From the NCBI RefSeq assembly GCF_051106095.1, contig NC_135785.1:224125045-224189044 (forward strand): a stretch of 64,000 bases of DNA, in the 5' to 3' direction. The notes under the pieces are model-generated. The model saw only the letters and a list, made by a program, of their open reading frames with translations, had not been told where the DNA came from and ran no database searches. Both the position numbers and the translations under genes were made by a program. Shown here piece after piece: positions 11,045 through 24,548 of the stretch; the stretch's first letter is position 1; every line of letters starts with the position of its first letter. The stretch is from Pogona vitticeps. Lineage: Eukaryota > Chordata > Lepidosauria > Squamata > Agamidae.

Positions 11045-13333
11045 AAATGGTCTTCTTTTTATGGAAAACACAGACAAAATGAGAACAAAATGGAACCAAC
11101 TCCACAAGTATACAACCCTTTTACCAGGACCAATTAAACATCCACAACACACACAGAGAGAGAAAGAGAGGTATTCTAAAAACTTGGACAGATTTTGTAG
11201 CCATGAGTTCCCAATATATATTCATAATTTTCTTGACAAATATCAGACGATCCAGGGATCAAGCATAACATTGTTGCTTGCTCTGAAAAACAGAACATTT
11301 CTTCTTGTTCCTCTTTTCTGTAACTTGAAAGCAGAAGCCTTCAGAACTGGCCTGACACTGGGACTAATGGAGGAATGTTGTAACACAGGCACAGTCCCTA
11401 AAACCTGGGGAGAACATTGGTTCCCCACAGAGAGCTAAGAAGATCGACCAATAAGTCATGCTCCTTTAAACTTGCCCACAATTTATGGCTTTTCGTAGGA
11501 CTGTGAATCCCATAGCTATGTTTTAGTTCTCATTAATTGCATAATAAATTAGAACGAATAAATGGTTAGTTAAATAACTTGCTAGAAGCCATGAAGGTCA
11601 TTAACCAGATGGCAAGGTTCATAACCTTTTCACTCTGCCACTGAGAGCACATTAAATATAATATTTTTATTATCTTGTACTAAGGAGATATTTAAAAACC
11701 TAAAGATTCTGACAAGCAAGCCAAAGGGTGAACATTATGCACATTTCTATGCCAACACATTATTGCATCCAGTCCTGATTTAAATATATCATAAGTTCAA
11801 TTGACTTTTCCATTTTAAGCTTACATGGATACCCTTCTAATGGGTGATTGAATGCTTATTTATTAACATAAAACATGGTACAAATGAACCTACTATCAAA
11901 GGAAAGATGTTGCCCATTTTGTTTTCATGTCACAGACAAACCAGAAGAAAGAGACATTACACATCGACACTTTATGTCAGGATCAAAAAATATTACTCTT
12001 GAAACATACACCCTTTGTGCCAAAGTTAAATATATAACTTTAAATATAATAAATATAATTGCTTTAAAAAAACACCCAATGTCAAAATGAAACTGAAGCT
12101 GATTATTAGTCTCCACTTACAATGAATTTGAGAACTTCAGACATATATACAATTTTGTGGCCTAGCACAATATGGTTGTTACTAGGTTTTGGTTATAAAA
12201 AGCCATTTAGTGTAGTGCTGTAGGAGCATTACAGAGGACTATATGAAAACCTCCTTTAGAATACTATGTAGAAGAACATAAAGGAGTAGAACAGATAATG
12301 GCCAGAGGGCTTGATGACTTTTGGCCAACCTCCTGGATCTCCACTCTTTGAAACAGGAAAATAGCACACCCCATGAAATATTACACCATGTTGCTTCTGT
12401 CCCACTCAGTAGGGAGTCATGTAACCCCACTATAGATCTTCTCCTCTAGGAAGTGCCAGAAATCCTGCCATCCACAAAACCTCCCATGGCCACCTCCGTG
12501 TTTCCTGAAGCCGACAACCATGGCCCCATTTCAGTGGCCAAAATCATGCAACTGCTTGTCAGAGTTCCAGTAACCCAGAATCACTATTCAAAGGAAGGTT
12601 CTGATATCGACTGTATGGCTCCAAAGACACAGCATACTTGCTGACAGTCCTGCCTCTCCAGGTCACATTCTTCTAAGTAGTTGTCTCCTTTTGGAATTCT
12701 TCCTTGAGACACTCGCCATCTTGCTCTGCTCAATCCAGAAATGCTTCATCATCTCAGATAAGTCAAAGCATAAACAGGTGGGATTCAAACTGCTGGATTT
12801 TCTCTGCCAATAGGCAACTGGTTTGCACAGTAGAGATGTAACTTTATGAATTCTAAGTCAGGGGAGGGCCAGGGGAAAAATTTGATGCCACAATTTCTGC
12901 TTCTGGAGTCCTTCAGGTCCTGGAGGGGTGGTTCCTCTAAGATTCTTGTCAGTCCATCCCCAAAAGAATCTAGAAGTGTCTGCCTGTGCACTTCCTTTGG
13001 GGATTTTTAATGGCACTTTTTTTTATCATTTCCTGCTGTGTGTGGCTCATGGAAAGGTCTGGGGAGAGGTGATTTCCAAGGTTACTGAGATCATCTGCCT
13101 GTGATCTAAGACAAGAAGAAACACATGGCATAAAAGTCACAAGCCTCTGTAGCAGCTCTCCGACCCTCCACATCACTACACCCTATGTTAGTAGTAAAAC
13201 AGGACTCCTATTCTTCCCCTCAAACTCTTACTGAAATTTCACTCATTTGCTTGCCCTTTTTGTGAGTTCCCAAGGACTGAGAAGCTAGCAACTGCATTTG
13301 TAACCTTTCCCCATATCATATGTGCACATGCAT

Positions 13334-13335
<2 letters not shown>
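11045..13335. other. gene-free stretch
   Basis: A 125-codon plus frame (11061-11438) has no recognisable domain and no splice support. Nothing else recognised. Confidence 0.5.

Positions 13336-13377
<42 letters not shown>
13336..13377. repeat. (GA)n microsatellite
   Basis: About 21 uninterrupted AG units. Confidence 0.95.
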
Positions 13378-13382
<5 letters not shown>

Positions 13383-14267
13383 AAATCACATGCATGTGAA
13401 ACAGCTGCCTAGTGGGCTGCCAGGATCATGGTAGGGATGGAGAGGAGCATGTGAGGAGAAGCATCTTTGAACACTGTCTTCTCCATGGATATCTCAACAG
13501 TGACAGAGGGATGACATCTGACAGTGGGGAGGGCAGGGAGGGCTGATTGGTAACCTGCAGTGGTAGTACAAAAACATTTTAAATGTATATGTATCCCACA
13601 TGAGTGTATTGTGTGATAACCAGAGCCATAACTAAGGTTGGGAAAAGGGAACTTTGATGCAAAACATTGACATTTAGAGAGTGCAAAAACTTGTTCATGC
13701 AGAGGGACATACCTGCCCCAAACACACACACTGCCTCCAATTGCTCCTCTCTGGGCTTAAGAGAATACAAAATAGGCTGGCTCAGTGCAGAACTAATATG
13801 GATGCTGCAGACCCAGCCATTCTTTTTATTCCTAGATCCTCTCCCTATGACGCCAGTCTCATGTGATCCAATCTTAATCAATAGAGCAGCAAAGCAAATA
13901 GGACTGCAGGATTGCTAGTTATGGATCTGGTAATAACCTTTATCCCTTTCAAACTGGAAAGCAAATGGGAGACATAGAGAACACTGAGGAATATAGAGAA
14001 CACTGAGGAATAAGACCAGCAGAGCTAGATGAAGAAGAAACTCCCCTTGTCCTGGTGTGATCGTTTGTATCTTGTTCAAAGCAACATGGTGGGAGGTCAA
14101 CTACATCATGGGTAGTAGGATGGAAATATTCTCTCTGCCACACATGATCTCTTGTGGAAGTCATATTGTGACAAGAGAAGGAGGAACACCTCTTGGTACA
14201 GGCTGATAATCATTTCTCCCTAAGGATATAAGCCATGCCCTGGTTCTTCCTCGTGAGCTAAATGGAA
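13378..14267. other. no assigned feature
   Basis: Several overlapping frames lie on both strands with no family similarity. A short direct repeat ATATAGAGAACACTGAGGAA is seen at about 13972-14011. Confidence 0.5.
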
Positions 14268-14345
14268 AATTTATTGATTTATTTATTGATTTCATTTATA
14301 TATCACCCCATTAGTATGCAGCACTACTCTGGGCAGTTAACAGTA
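14268..14345 (-). mobile_element. LINE 3' end fragment of the (TAAA)n-tailed family
   Basis: On the plus strand TTTATTTATTGATTTCATTT, ATATATCACCCC and CACTACTCTGGGCAG form the reverse of the CTGGGC...GGGATATAAATAAAT pattern seen at 26.75 kb. Confidence 0.55.
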
Positions 14346-14361
14346 ACCATGCAAATGTATG

Positions 14362-14362
14362 C

Positions 14363-14428
<66 letters not shown>

Positions 14429-14432
14429 CACC
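14362..14432. repeat. (CA)n microsatellite
   Basis: About 35 CA units with one CAAA interruption, directly behind a LINE fragment. Confidence 0.95.
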
Positions 14433-14924
14433 TGTTGCCTTATTTATGCATTCACTTTTTAAAAGCAGAAGCATTTGATGAACTGAATCTATCCTTTTTT
14501 TCCTTCTTATGCACATGTGCTTAGCTTCAGAGAGGGAAAAGATACCAAATACATTTTGCACAAATTGCACAGACCACAGCAGGGAAAAACATATGACGTC
14601 TCTACGCACACTAGAACTGAGAAGTCTTGCAGCAGTTGGAAAATCCTGGACAGTTTGTCTCTCTACATCAAGACCATAAACAACTGGTGAAATTTCTTCA
14701 CATTTCTGTTGTCTTCATCAATAATTCCCTTCAGAATGGGCAGGCAACCAATGCTTAAAATGATATGTGCCTCAAGATGAACACATAGGAAGAAGGTATC
14801 CTCCTTTTATGGGCACAGGTCAAACAGGGAAGTGCATAGAACTCCACAACTAGCTTTGCTGGAAGACAACTTTGAGGAAAGAATTGTTGAGAAATAGTTG
14901 CCAAAAGTTGCCTGCAATTATTAT

Positions 14925-15080
14925 TCGTTTATTACCTTAATAATCTATCCTTCTATCTATAATGTCTAGATGGTGCTCATAGTACCAGAGATGATATTCA
15001 TTTTACCCTTACAATAAACCTGTAAGATAGTTTAGCTAAAGATGTGACCAGTCCAGCATATCCAGTTAGCTTCCTGGTGG
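14925..15080 (-). mobile_element. L2/MIR-like remnant
   Basis: ATTCATTTTACCCTTACAAT then AAACCTGTAAGATAGTTTAG and GTGACCAGTCCAGC resembles the old amniote repeat with CCTCACAACAACCCTGTGAG. It is highly diverged. Confidence 0.4.
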
Positions 15081-16802
15081 GTGCACCTGCATGTCACTAG
15101 TCCTAGTCCAACTACTGTGCAATATTTTCCCATGGAAATAATTGTAGATGCTGTCTTGTACTGGGTGAAGAGGGGCTTTGATACAGGAGTCTCTAGTTAC
15201 TGATACAGCAGGGCACCCAATCATGGGAGCATTGGAAACACTTTGAGCTAAAAGCTCTTATGTCTTCTTTTCATACTTCTAAGCGCTATGGGGTGCTTGT
15301 GGGTGAGGCTTCCATGTGTGTTCACATCCCCGTACATTAAGATGAATGCCTGAATGGGGCTTAATTTTCCAAGGTTCTTGGAGAGTCCATGCAAAAATAG
15401 AAACCAGTACTCTCCATATACATCACTTTCAATCTCAGGAAAGTGGTGGTGGAGAAGATAGGGCTCCTCTTCTCATGTGGTGAAAAAAGTGAGATTAGCA
15501 ATGCCTGAATAGGGCTTCAGAAGCTGCCTGACCAGTGAAGAGAACCATGGAATTGGCTTGTTAATGTATGGTATACACATTTATATACCTACAGGAATCT
15601 TTGCCTTCCTCAGAGTATGAATTGAACTGTATGACTCCTGTGAATTATTAGCTAGCACCCTGTCTGTTTACATACGGAATGGATTATACAGTATGTGCTT
15701 ATACATTCTTCTTCCGAAAGTCAATGCCAGCTTGAAACATATTGTTCAAAATCTCTGCTTGAGATAAGCAGTATGCATTCAAATTTATGTAATCTTGTTT
15801 TCTTAATTGCTCTTTTACTTTACTGTAATCTCAGCTAAGCACTTATTAAAAACACAACTAAAGCTTTTAAGATATTTTACATGGACACATTGAAGATCAT
15901 GTGAGAGATATAGAAGATAAACTGTGGTCACAACTTCTTGCCACAGAATTCTATTAAACTGTGGGGTTAGTCTCTTAAGGGAAATGAAGTTTCATCCTTG
16001 GAGGCATTTCTTAAAGTGCAGGGTAATGTAGAAGTATCTGTGTGGTAAATTCTTTAAGCTCTATGCTTTGTTTAGCACTGCTCCAAAAGTAAGAATTTTT
16101 TTTGAAAAAGTGAAATAAACCTCAAAAAACACATCCGCTTATTTTCATGGTTCCCATGGTCTTTAATGTCTTTATGTTCCATGTGAAACACATGTCCTTA
16201 TTTTCTTAAACAGTGATTTAACTCAACAGAGATTCTCTCTGCAGTTCCCTCACACAATTACTTGGTTCTCTGGACAGATCTTAGGGGGTTTACTGGGGAT
16301 CTTCCTCTGTAGAGTTGTGACAAAGTATATGAGTGCTTGAAATGGATGACATCTGTTGAGGTCTGTAGTCCTGTTTTGATGTTCAGCCTGAAAGTGTGTC
16401 AGGCTCACAGGGTGACAGAGAAGGAGGGGTGCATGCAAGCCAACCTCCACACTTCCACCTCCAGACGTCCTACAAGTTTTCACATGTTCTGCACAAAGGT
16501 CAGAAGAGGTGTGATGAACATGCTCAACTAAACACAATTACAGCATTTCTGCGACCGGCAGCCTTGATAAGGGTGAGAGTCTGATTGCAAAATGTTATAA
16601 GCACGTACATAGACCTTTACGACAAGCACACAAAGGTCTGCAGGATTTGCAAGTGGGGTAAAGAAGTGGAGGGTGGAGTTTACCTGCACCCTACATATCA
16701 CCATCCTTTGAGTCCAGCATGTTTCCATGGGCAGAACCACTCTGTCCAGGCTGTCCCTCTCCAAAAGCTAGAATTCCTGTATAAGTGCCTATGCTAACTG
16801 GA
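15081..16802. other. gene-free stretch
   Basis: Frames on both strands at 16250-16790 overlap each other and match nothing I know. Confidence 0.5.
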
Positions 16803-16850
16803 GGAATTCTGGGATTTGTAGTCCAAAAGATAACTTTTCTGAGCAATGCC
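16803..16850. repeat. 45-bp dispersed repeat, copy 2
   Basis: GAATTCTGGGATTTGTAGTC then CAAAAGATAACTTTTCTGAG matches the copy at 4.9 kb through the GCAATG that follows. Confidence 0.6.
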
Positions 16851-17015
16851 CTATTTTATTTTTTGGTCAGTGTTTCTTGTTGCTGGCTTCTCTACATGAA
16901 CTGTGTGAGCTATATTTCTTTAGGGACTACCCATTAGTTAAAATTGTGGCTTTGAGTTGGCATTCATGCCCTCCACTGTTCAGCAAGCTTGTGACCTACC
17001 CTTATGTATATAAAA

Positions 17016-17344
17016 AGGTAAAAGTTCCCCTTGACATTTTCAGCCCAGTCGTGCCCGACTTTAGGGGGCGGTGCTCATCCCGTTTTCAAGCCGTAGAGCC
17101 AGCACTTGTCCGAAGACAGATTCCATTGTCACGTGGCCAGCGTGACTAAGGAACACCATTTTACCTTCCCACCAAGGTGGTACCTATTTATCTACTCGCA
17201 TTTGCATGCTTTCGATCTGCTAGGTTGGCGAGGAGCTGGGACAAAGCAATGGGAGCTCACTCCATCATGTGGATTCGATCTTACAACTGCTAGTCTTCTG
17301 ACCCTGCAGCACAGGCTTCTGCGGTTTAACCCACACGCCACATC
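17016..17344 (-). mobile_element. Sauria-type SINE
   Basis: It is parallel to the copy at 53.8 kb. Its plus-strand left end GGTAAAAGTTCCCCTTGACA is the tail in reverse; GGTGGTACCTATTTATCTAC is in the body and TTCGATCTTACAACTG in the tRNA-like region. It is nearly full length and in minus orientation. Confidence 0.8.
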
Positions 17345-17859
17345 ATATATCCTATGTCTGAGAAAGAGAGCTTCCTGACTGCCCTGTTTTTATATATATA
17401 TAAGGCCACTTCTCATTCCCACTAAATATGTGATGGGAGGCAGAATGGGCACAGCAGTAGCGGGGGAAAGGCTTAGGGCTTCTATAACAGCTTGCCATCT
17501 GCACGTAATGCTATTCTTCTCTTTGCCTCTGCCTCTGTCCAGTTCTACTTCTGATGGTAGAGCTAAGTCCACTGCACCATCATGGAGATATAGCTTAAGT
17601 GAATTGTATCGCACAGTGTTATACACCAGCACAGGAACATTGATGGGCTATCTGATCAGTTTTGTGATAGTGGGTTTTTTTTTCATGAAAATGTCTTGAT
17701 AGTGCAAGGAGGATAATACTGTATATTGTTTACCACAAAAGTTAGTTGGAATGCATATATAAAATAGGAACAAGGATTCATTTTGTTTTTTGGTTCACAA
17801 GCCAATATTTCAATTTCTGTGGACCAAGTTTCATTTTAAATTAGCAAATGTGCACAAAA

Positions 17860-17990
17860 TGTAGCCCTCCAGTTGCTGTGGATTGCAACTCCCAGCATTC
17901 CTCATCATTCAGCTATGCTGACTAAGGCTGGTGAGGTTGGCAATCCAAGAATATCTAGAGTTGCAGTCCCTTGTCTTCCCATGCCTTAAA
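17860..17990. mobile_element. hAT-like foldback MITE, degraded
   Basis: CCCTCCAGTTGCTGTGGATT, GCAACTCCCAGCATTCC and a mirrored AGAGTTGCAGTCCC right arm. No clear target duplication. Confidence 0.55.
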
Positions 17991-19671
17991 CAGGAAAGTG
18001 GATAATGACCTACAACAATGCTACTTACATTGTTCCCTCAGAAAAGACCAGCTGCAGATGTTAGAGGAACCTCTGATGGGAACCTTCAATGAAAACTCCC
18101 AGTAAACCTCTGGCAGTAATGCTTTCTCTAAGGCATTGTGGCAGATTAAATGGTGACTCATAGGTTACCAAGCTCTCAAAATGCCAAGGGAAAAAATAGT
18201 AATAAATTGCAGAGGAGGTAGAGAGGCAACCACAATGGACCCTTCAGGGGCAATGAAGAATTGCATGTGTTGGTATTTGAGGATGCAGTGTAGTGGTATT
18301 AAGACTTGCCCTCAAGAATGTATGAACGGTAGGAAAAATACATGTAAAAGGAACACTTGTTTGGTCAGTCTGCTGAAAAACAAACAAAAATTTGACCAGG
18401 GAACCAAAATATGAACTATTGACATAACAAACAATTTACTTCCCATTAATCAGATCAGTATTGACTTGGTTTGCTACTTTTATTACTCTAAAATGCCCTG
18501 GAGGGGAGAGATATTCAAGTCACATAACCTGCTAGTCTTCCAATATCCATCCACATATTAAACAGTGGGAAAACCCAAACAAAAACCTGATTCCTCATCA
18601 TCATTCCAAATCAATTCCATGTAAAGCCGATAAACCTTATCAAGAAAAGCTAATCATTAAGTACTTTATAAGGGCTTCTAGCTAGCTCCCATAGCTCATA
18701 AAGTACTGGAAGCTTTTAATCCAAGTGCTTCATTATCATATTACCATGTATCACTTTTTCCCCCAGAGAATGACATTTATATAGCTGTAACCTTAAACTT
18801 TGCAGTCACATATCTTGCCATGTTAAAATAATATTACAGCAACAGATACTGCAGTGAGGTATGTAAGCCTCTTGTAAGAGGCACCTAAGCATTTTAAATC
18901 ATAATAATGGATGGTGTTTTTTTTTTTAAAAAAAACACCCTTCTTTCTATATCCCTGTGGGCTTCAGGCAGGGGTTACTTATTTTAACCTCACTTGTGTC
19001 TTTCTTTTTGTTATCTTACCAGAGTAACTCCTTAATTACTCCCTCAGCATAAAGGAAAAACGATTGACTGCTTAGCACAAACATACTATGGAATTTATCC
19101 AAGACAACTCTTCACCTGATGACATCCAAATATCTTGGGATGCACCTCCTGTCACCCTGCTGATAGTTCTGCATTGTATACTCATATCACTTTCATACCA
19201 CTTTCATTGTCATGGCTCCACCCTATGGATTCCTGTGATCGTAATGAGCTGAGGTACTTAGACTTTACTGCTATACGTCACTATTAGTGCACTCCCTTGC
19301 AGTACAGCAGGGAATTCTAAGTATCTTATAAAACTGCAACCAGAGCAATTTTGTAGGATAGTGCCATGGTAGTTAAATATGGTGTCCAACTGCTGTAATT
19401 ATGTACTGTAGATACAGCCTAAATCTGCAGACTTAGGATTTGGGATGTGACATAAGAATAGGTAAAATAAATGTTTCTGAGGCAATACATTTTTTTATTT
19501 ATTCAGGATATATTAAGCTGTATGCTTGGGAAAATTATTATTTCAGTTTAGTTCAGGTTATGTAAAATAAAAGTTGCTGTGATTAATTCGAGACTACTGA
19601 TAGAGATGTATAGGGCACTGTTCAGACAATTACTATGAATTTTTGGAGAATAAAACATAAGCAAAGTGTGC
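17991..19671. other. gene-free stretch
   Basis: An A/T homopolymer pair at about 18918-18935 (T-run then A-run) is the only structure noticed. Confidence 0.5.
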
Positions 19672-20230
19672 TGGTTATATACCACCCCATAGTGCTTCAA
19701 GCACTCTCTGGGAAGTTTGTTGTTGTTGTTTAGTTGTTTAGTCATGTCCGACTCTTCGTGAGGGCATGCCAGGCCCTCCTATCTTCCACTGCCTCCCGGA
19801 GCTGGGCCAGATTCATGTTGGTCGCTTCGATGACACTGTCCAACCATCTCATCCTCTGTCGTCCCCTTCTCCTCTTGCCCTCACACTTTCCTAACATCAG
19901 GATCTTTTCCAGGGAGTCTTCTCTTCTCATGAGATGGCCAAAGTACTGGAGCCTCAGCTTCAGGATCTGTCCTTCCAGGGAGCACTCAGGCTTGATTTCC
20001 TTTAGAATGGATCGGTTTGTTCTCATTGCAGTCCAGGGGACTCTCAAGAGTCTCCTCCAGCACTCTGGGGAGTTTACAAGTTAATTATGCAGGCTACACA
20101 TTGCCCTCTCAGTGAGCTGGGTACTCATTTTACCGACCTCGGAAGAATAGAAGGCTGAGTAAACCTTCAGCCAGCTACCTGGGATTGAACCCTGGGTTGT
20201 AAGCACAATTTTGGCTGTGCCACAAGGCTC
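19672..20230 (-). mobile_element. LINE (L2/CR1-like) 3' region interrupted by BovB
   Basis: The left part ATATACCACCCCATAGTGC and the right part GTTTACAAGTTAATTATGC, TACTCATTTTACCGACCTCG, CCAGCTACCTGGGATTG are two pieces of one known reptile repeat. They are separated by the BovB copy at 19719-20058. Confidence 0.7.
19719..20058 (-). mobile_element. BovB LINE fragment nested in another LINE
   Basis: The minus-strand frame reads QYFGHLMRREDSLEKILMLG, GRQRMRWLDSVIEATNMNLA and EDRRAWHAL, the C-terminal end of BovB ORF2. The 3' tail is AAC-rich. Target duplications are 19700-19718 (AGCACTCTCTGGGAAGTTT) and 20059-20075 (AGCACTCTGGGGAGTTT). It is 5'-truncated and less diverged than the copy at 0.45 kb. 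Confidence 0.92.
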
Positions 20231-21689
20231 TTATAAAGATTACATCTAAAGACTGCCAAGAATTTCCCAAGCATAATATGTGGCACAAGTGATTAACAGC
20301 ATGCGAATCAGATAATTCAGTAATATTCATAGGCAAAGCCCATTTCTGGCATATAAGGCTTTAGTTATCTTTCTGCATATTTCAGTGGCTGCAGAATTTA
20401 CAAGGAGTCGCCATGAAGCATTTAGGTAAGTTGTTACTTTATTTTAAAAGGTGGGGGCAGATTGGATTCAGACTTAATTCTTCAAGCAAATACAGTGAAA
20501 TTAACAGGATAATCAAGTTGTGAAGAACTTGCCATTGGTGACAGTGGGTCCACTATAAGTATGTGCAAGTCTGGATCTGGCCCAATAGGTTTACTCTACT
20601 TTATTCTCAGAGAACATGAAGAGAATAAAAATAAGACAGAAAAATGAGAAGGCTGACCATTTATTTCATGATCTGAATGGTCATGGTGATCAGCAATATT
20701 TTAAAGGATACTTTTAAAGTTTAAGAAATGAACAAAATATGTGAGAAGTGGCCCCAGTAACTCATTGTATTCTTTAACTGAAGGCTGTTATATGTCTCCA
20801 AAGTAAATGTATATTGCTAGCTACCGGGAAGAAACTACTTGTTAAAAGGCAGCAGTTTCTTTCCAATAACCTAGATCAGCTCATTTAGCAAAACACTTTC
20901 TTAATATTGTGCTGCCTAAACAGATTTCTGGGAACCTCCCCAAATTCAGAAGGCATTTATTAACTGATCTGGATTATCTGGAGCTGTAATTATCTGCATA
21001 TTGTACTGTACTCAAATTTATCACCAGGAGAGTTAGAACTGAAACATTAGAAGAAAGGTCAGCTTGCCAATTACACTGTAGAGTTATTTTGCATTTAATA
21101 TTGCTTTACATTTCCATTATTCATATCTGTGCAGGTTTTTTCTCCTCATTTCTCATCACCATGCATATTACTATTAATAACTCCACACAGCATACAGCCA
21201 ATTATCAAATCATTGGAAGGTCTGATTGTGGAATTCAGGTCAGCAGGCATTGTACTAAAAGGCATTCATACTATTTAGCTTGCTAATTAAAACATTTGCC
21301 TGTATGGTGCATTCTTTCCCTGCAATTTTAAATTTAGGGTTGACTTAGAAGGGGGATGCTAAAATACTGGGTACCTTCAGTTCATCCAGAATCTCTAAAT
21401 TCTCACCACCCCTATTTTTAATAGGGAAGAGGGGCAAGAAACGGAAGCCTAAAGTCACTTTGATGGCTCAGCACCTCTTCTTCGGATCCCTTGTGCGTAT
21501 GCATGATGCTTCTTTCCACCTGGAAGAGACCACGGGAGCCTACTTAACAATGCAAATAAACTGTAAGACAAAACTCAGTTCTTCAAAACAAACAAAGCAA
21601 CAACACCCAGGTTTATGCATATAGGTTATTGTGCTTCTGTATCCACAATTCAAAATGCCAGGAAATGGCCCGATATTGCTGCTGGTTCA
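20231..21689. other. gene-free stretch
   Basis: AT-rich; no repeat or exon recognised. Confidence 0.5.
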
Positions 21690-21800
21690 AAAGGAGAAAC
21701 CACTGTCTTAGGATGTAAGAAAATAAACCCCTTTCTTTCAATTTAAAATTGGCCAATGCATTTCAGCCTGAATTTATGGCCTTCTTCAGAGGCTGTATAA
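21690..21800 (-). mobile_element. Penelope-like 3' end fragment
   Basis: The minus strand reads CCTCTGAAGAAGGCCATAAA, TTCAGGCTGAAATGCATTGG, the GAAGAAGGC...GAAACGC-TTGG pattern I associate with Penelope-like element ends. It is a short fragment. Confidence 0.45.
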
Positions 21801-23679
21801 AATAAGAGAAAACAATAGTTTCTCGGATGACTCAAAAGAAGAAAGATGGTTTATCTATCAACAGCTATTAGTTGTTTAAGCTAGCTAGTACCTCTGTGTA
21901 TGGAAGGGTGCCATGCTTCTGGGCAAAATGAGACAACAGGTTAGGAGTACAGAAGGAATGTTGTCACTTAAGCTAGTTAGTATGAGCAAAGCCATGTTTT
22001 GTGAAGACTTTGGATCAAACTCTTTTGGTAGTCCAGTCTTCTAAGAATTACTTGGTATTTAACTGAACTGGCAGGTGCAACAGACCTGTGCTAAGCTTCT
22101 GACTATTGAAGAAGAATAGCTCTGGAGACTAGGAGTAATGGGGGGGGGGAGAGGCACCATTTGTAAAGAGGATGAAAAATCATAATTGTGATAGGGAAGC
22201 CCCAACCACTAGCTTCTATGATTGCAGATATGCTGGCAGCTATTGCTCTAGATGGAGAATAAAATGAGAGGTTCCAGGAATATGCATTGCCTTTCCATCT
22301 GCTGCATAAGTCTTTGACAGGTGCCCAGTGGTACTAACCTCTCTTTTAAGTGTTGCTGTTTTATTCGTTTTCCCCACAGTCACAGCATCATTTTGAAATA
22401 AAAGATAAGTGCATGTTCAGTGTGCAATGCCAATAAAAAGAGGCATAACATTTGTGCAGTAACCTATTGCAGCTTGAGACAGCTATTTAACATGGAAGCC
22501 ATAAACTAAGCTGTATAAGGGGAAATGACCCTCTTTGTCAAAGTGATATATTTTTCAAACACATTGACTTTCTTTTGGAAGAAGAGAGAACTGTATCAAA
22601 CAACAAAAGGCTGTCTATTGTTATTTTTAAAGTAACGTGAAATGGGACAAGCTTTACAATCAGCTCAGATGAGTGCAAATGTCCCCTTTTCACTAATGCC
22701 ATTCTCCATGAAGGTTAATATAGTTATACCAAGCCCATTACTTTTGAGGATAGTAATGGAAAATGTCCTATTTAATAAAGTGGGCATCAACATCCTGAAG
22801 AGGTTCCACAGCTATCTGTCTTCTGTCTTTAATTAACAAAACAAATGGACAGTAAACTCAAAGCAAAGAATCAACATTAATCTCTAAATCAAAAGGATTT
22901 ACATTGAGATTACAATTAATCACATGCATGAAATATCTTATTTAACAGGGTGATGCCCTCAGTTACTTTGTTTAATCACTAAAACAATTCAATTTCCAAA
23001 ATTAGAAGTTGGATCCTTTCCAAACATATCCCATTAAGATGATCAATTCAGTAAGAACAGTGACAGAAATGCTTTGAAAATGAAACTACAAAAGTTTGTC
23101 CTCCTCCACTTGTCAGGCTTGTGTAGAAGTTATATGCAAAATCTCACAAGAACTGAAGCTGGGTCATATGGGGTTATATGGCAACTATCCACAAAGGTTG
23201 ACTTTAAATACTGAAACGTTGAGATGAAAAAAAACTGCAGTGCTTTAAGAGATTTTAAACTGCCCTCTCCCAAGAATCACAGCTCTTTAGGTTCCATGGT
23301 TTGCCAGAGAGATGTGAGCTAGGAAGTGCAATGAAGTGGCTCTCCATTTTATATGGTAACGTGCCTTGCTCCAGTTACTCCAAAATGTGAAACTGGACAT
23401 CTTCTCCAGTGTCCTCTCCTGCCAACACTACTCTTAGAACATCTGGTACGACCCAGCAAAGATTAGGAGCTCGTATATTATTGCAGCTACTCTTTGACAG
23501 ACAGCAGGTGAGCTTGGGAAAGTAACTTTGGGGGGGATTGTAACTTTCAGAATCTCCCAGAATCTGACACTTTTTATCTTCTTGGGTGCCATCTAAGTCC
23601 ATAGACATGACTCTCCCTTCCAGCTTAGCTCCCACAGAGGAAATTTTGAAATCTTTCCAGTCCTCTCAGCCATAAAAAT
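21801..23679. other. gene-free stretch
   Basis: A G-run at about 22140-22149 and a possible hAT-arm word (TTTCAGAATCTCCCAGAATC) at about 23547. AT-rich 22380-23100 has nothing recognisable. Confidence 0.5.
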
Positions 23680-24548
23680 GGTTGGGACCACAAAATGAGT
23701 ATCAGTTCCGAGTCCGGTTCTCTTCAACATTTTCATTAATAATTTGGATGAGGGAGTACAAGGAACATTTATCACATTTGCGGATGAAACAAAAAAAAAG
23801 GATGGAATAGCTAATACCCTGAAAGACATAAACAACAGAGTGAAATTTAGCAGGGATAAGTAGAAAGTTCTAGACCCAGGGGAAAAAAAACCAAACACAT
23901 AGTTACAAGATGGGGAATACTTGGCTCAATAATACTATAAGCAAGAAGGATCTTGACATTGTTGCTGATCACAAGCTAAGTATGAGCCAATGGTGCAATG
24001 TAGTTGCAAAAAAGGCCAGTGCTGTTTTAGGTTGTATTAACAGAAGTATAGTCTCCAAATCCTATAAATTACTAGTTACACTCTCTTTGGACCTGGTTAG
24101 GCTTCATCTTGAGTGCTGTGTCCAGTTTCTGTACACTGCACTTTAAGAAGGATGACAACAAACTGGAACAGATTCAGATGAGGGCAACAAGGATGGTAAG
24201 GGGAATGGAAACCAAACCCTATGATGAAAGACTGAAAGCATTGGGCATGTTTAGCCTTGAGAAAAGACTGTGGGGAGATATGATAGCACTTTTTAAATAC
24301 TTGGAAAACTGTCATACAGAGGAGGGGTGTATCTCTTCTCACTCAGAGTGCAGGACATATAATAATGGGCTCAAGTTACAGGAAGCCAAATTTTGGTTGA
24401 ATACTGTATCAGGAAAACCTTTACAACTGTTAAAGTGGTATGACAATTAGACAACCATGTGTCAGATATACTTTGATCTGGATTCTTGCATGGAGCAGGG
24501 GGTTGGATTTGATGGCATTGGCCTTTTCCATTATTCTATTATTCTGTC
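23680..24548 (+). mobile_element. CR1 LINE, 3' part with ORF2 C-terminus
   Basis: Plus-strand frames give KDLDIVADHKLSMSQWCNVV, KKASAVLGCINRSIVSKS, EQIQMRATRMVRG and MFSLEKRLWGDMIALFKYL, the hallmark CR1 RT C-terminal region. It ends GGGGGTTGGATTTGATGGCA and ATTCTATTATTCTG, the CR1 tail with its short terminal repeats. Several indels break the frame. Confidence 0.93.

Noticed and set aside
11061-11438. 125-codon plus frame
   Set aside because: Low-complexity parts (AGAG runs) and no domain; chance frame.
13949-14164. Repeated ATATAGAGAACACTGAGGAA read as a possible tandem repeat locus
   Set aside because: Only two adjacent copies of about 20 bp; ordinary slippage.
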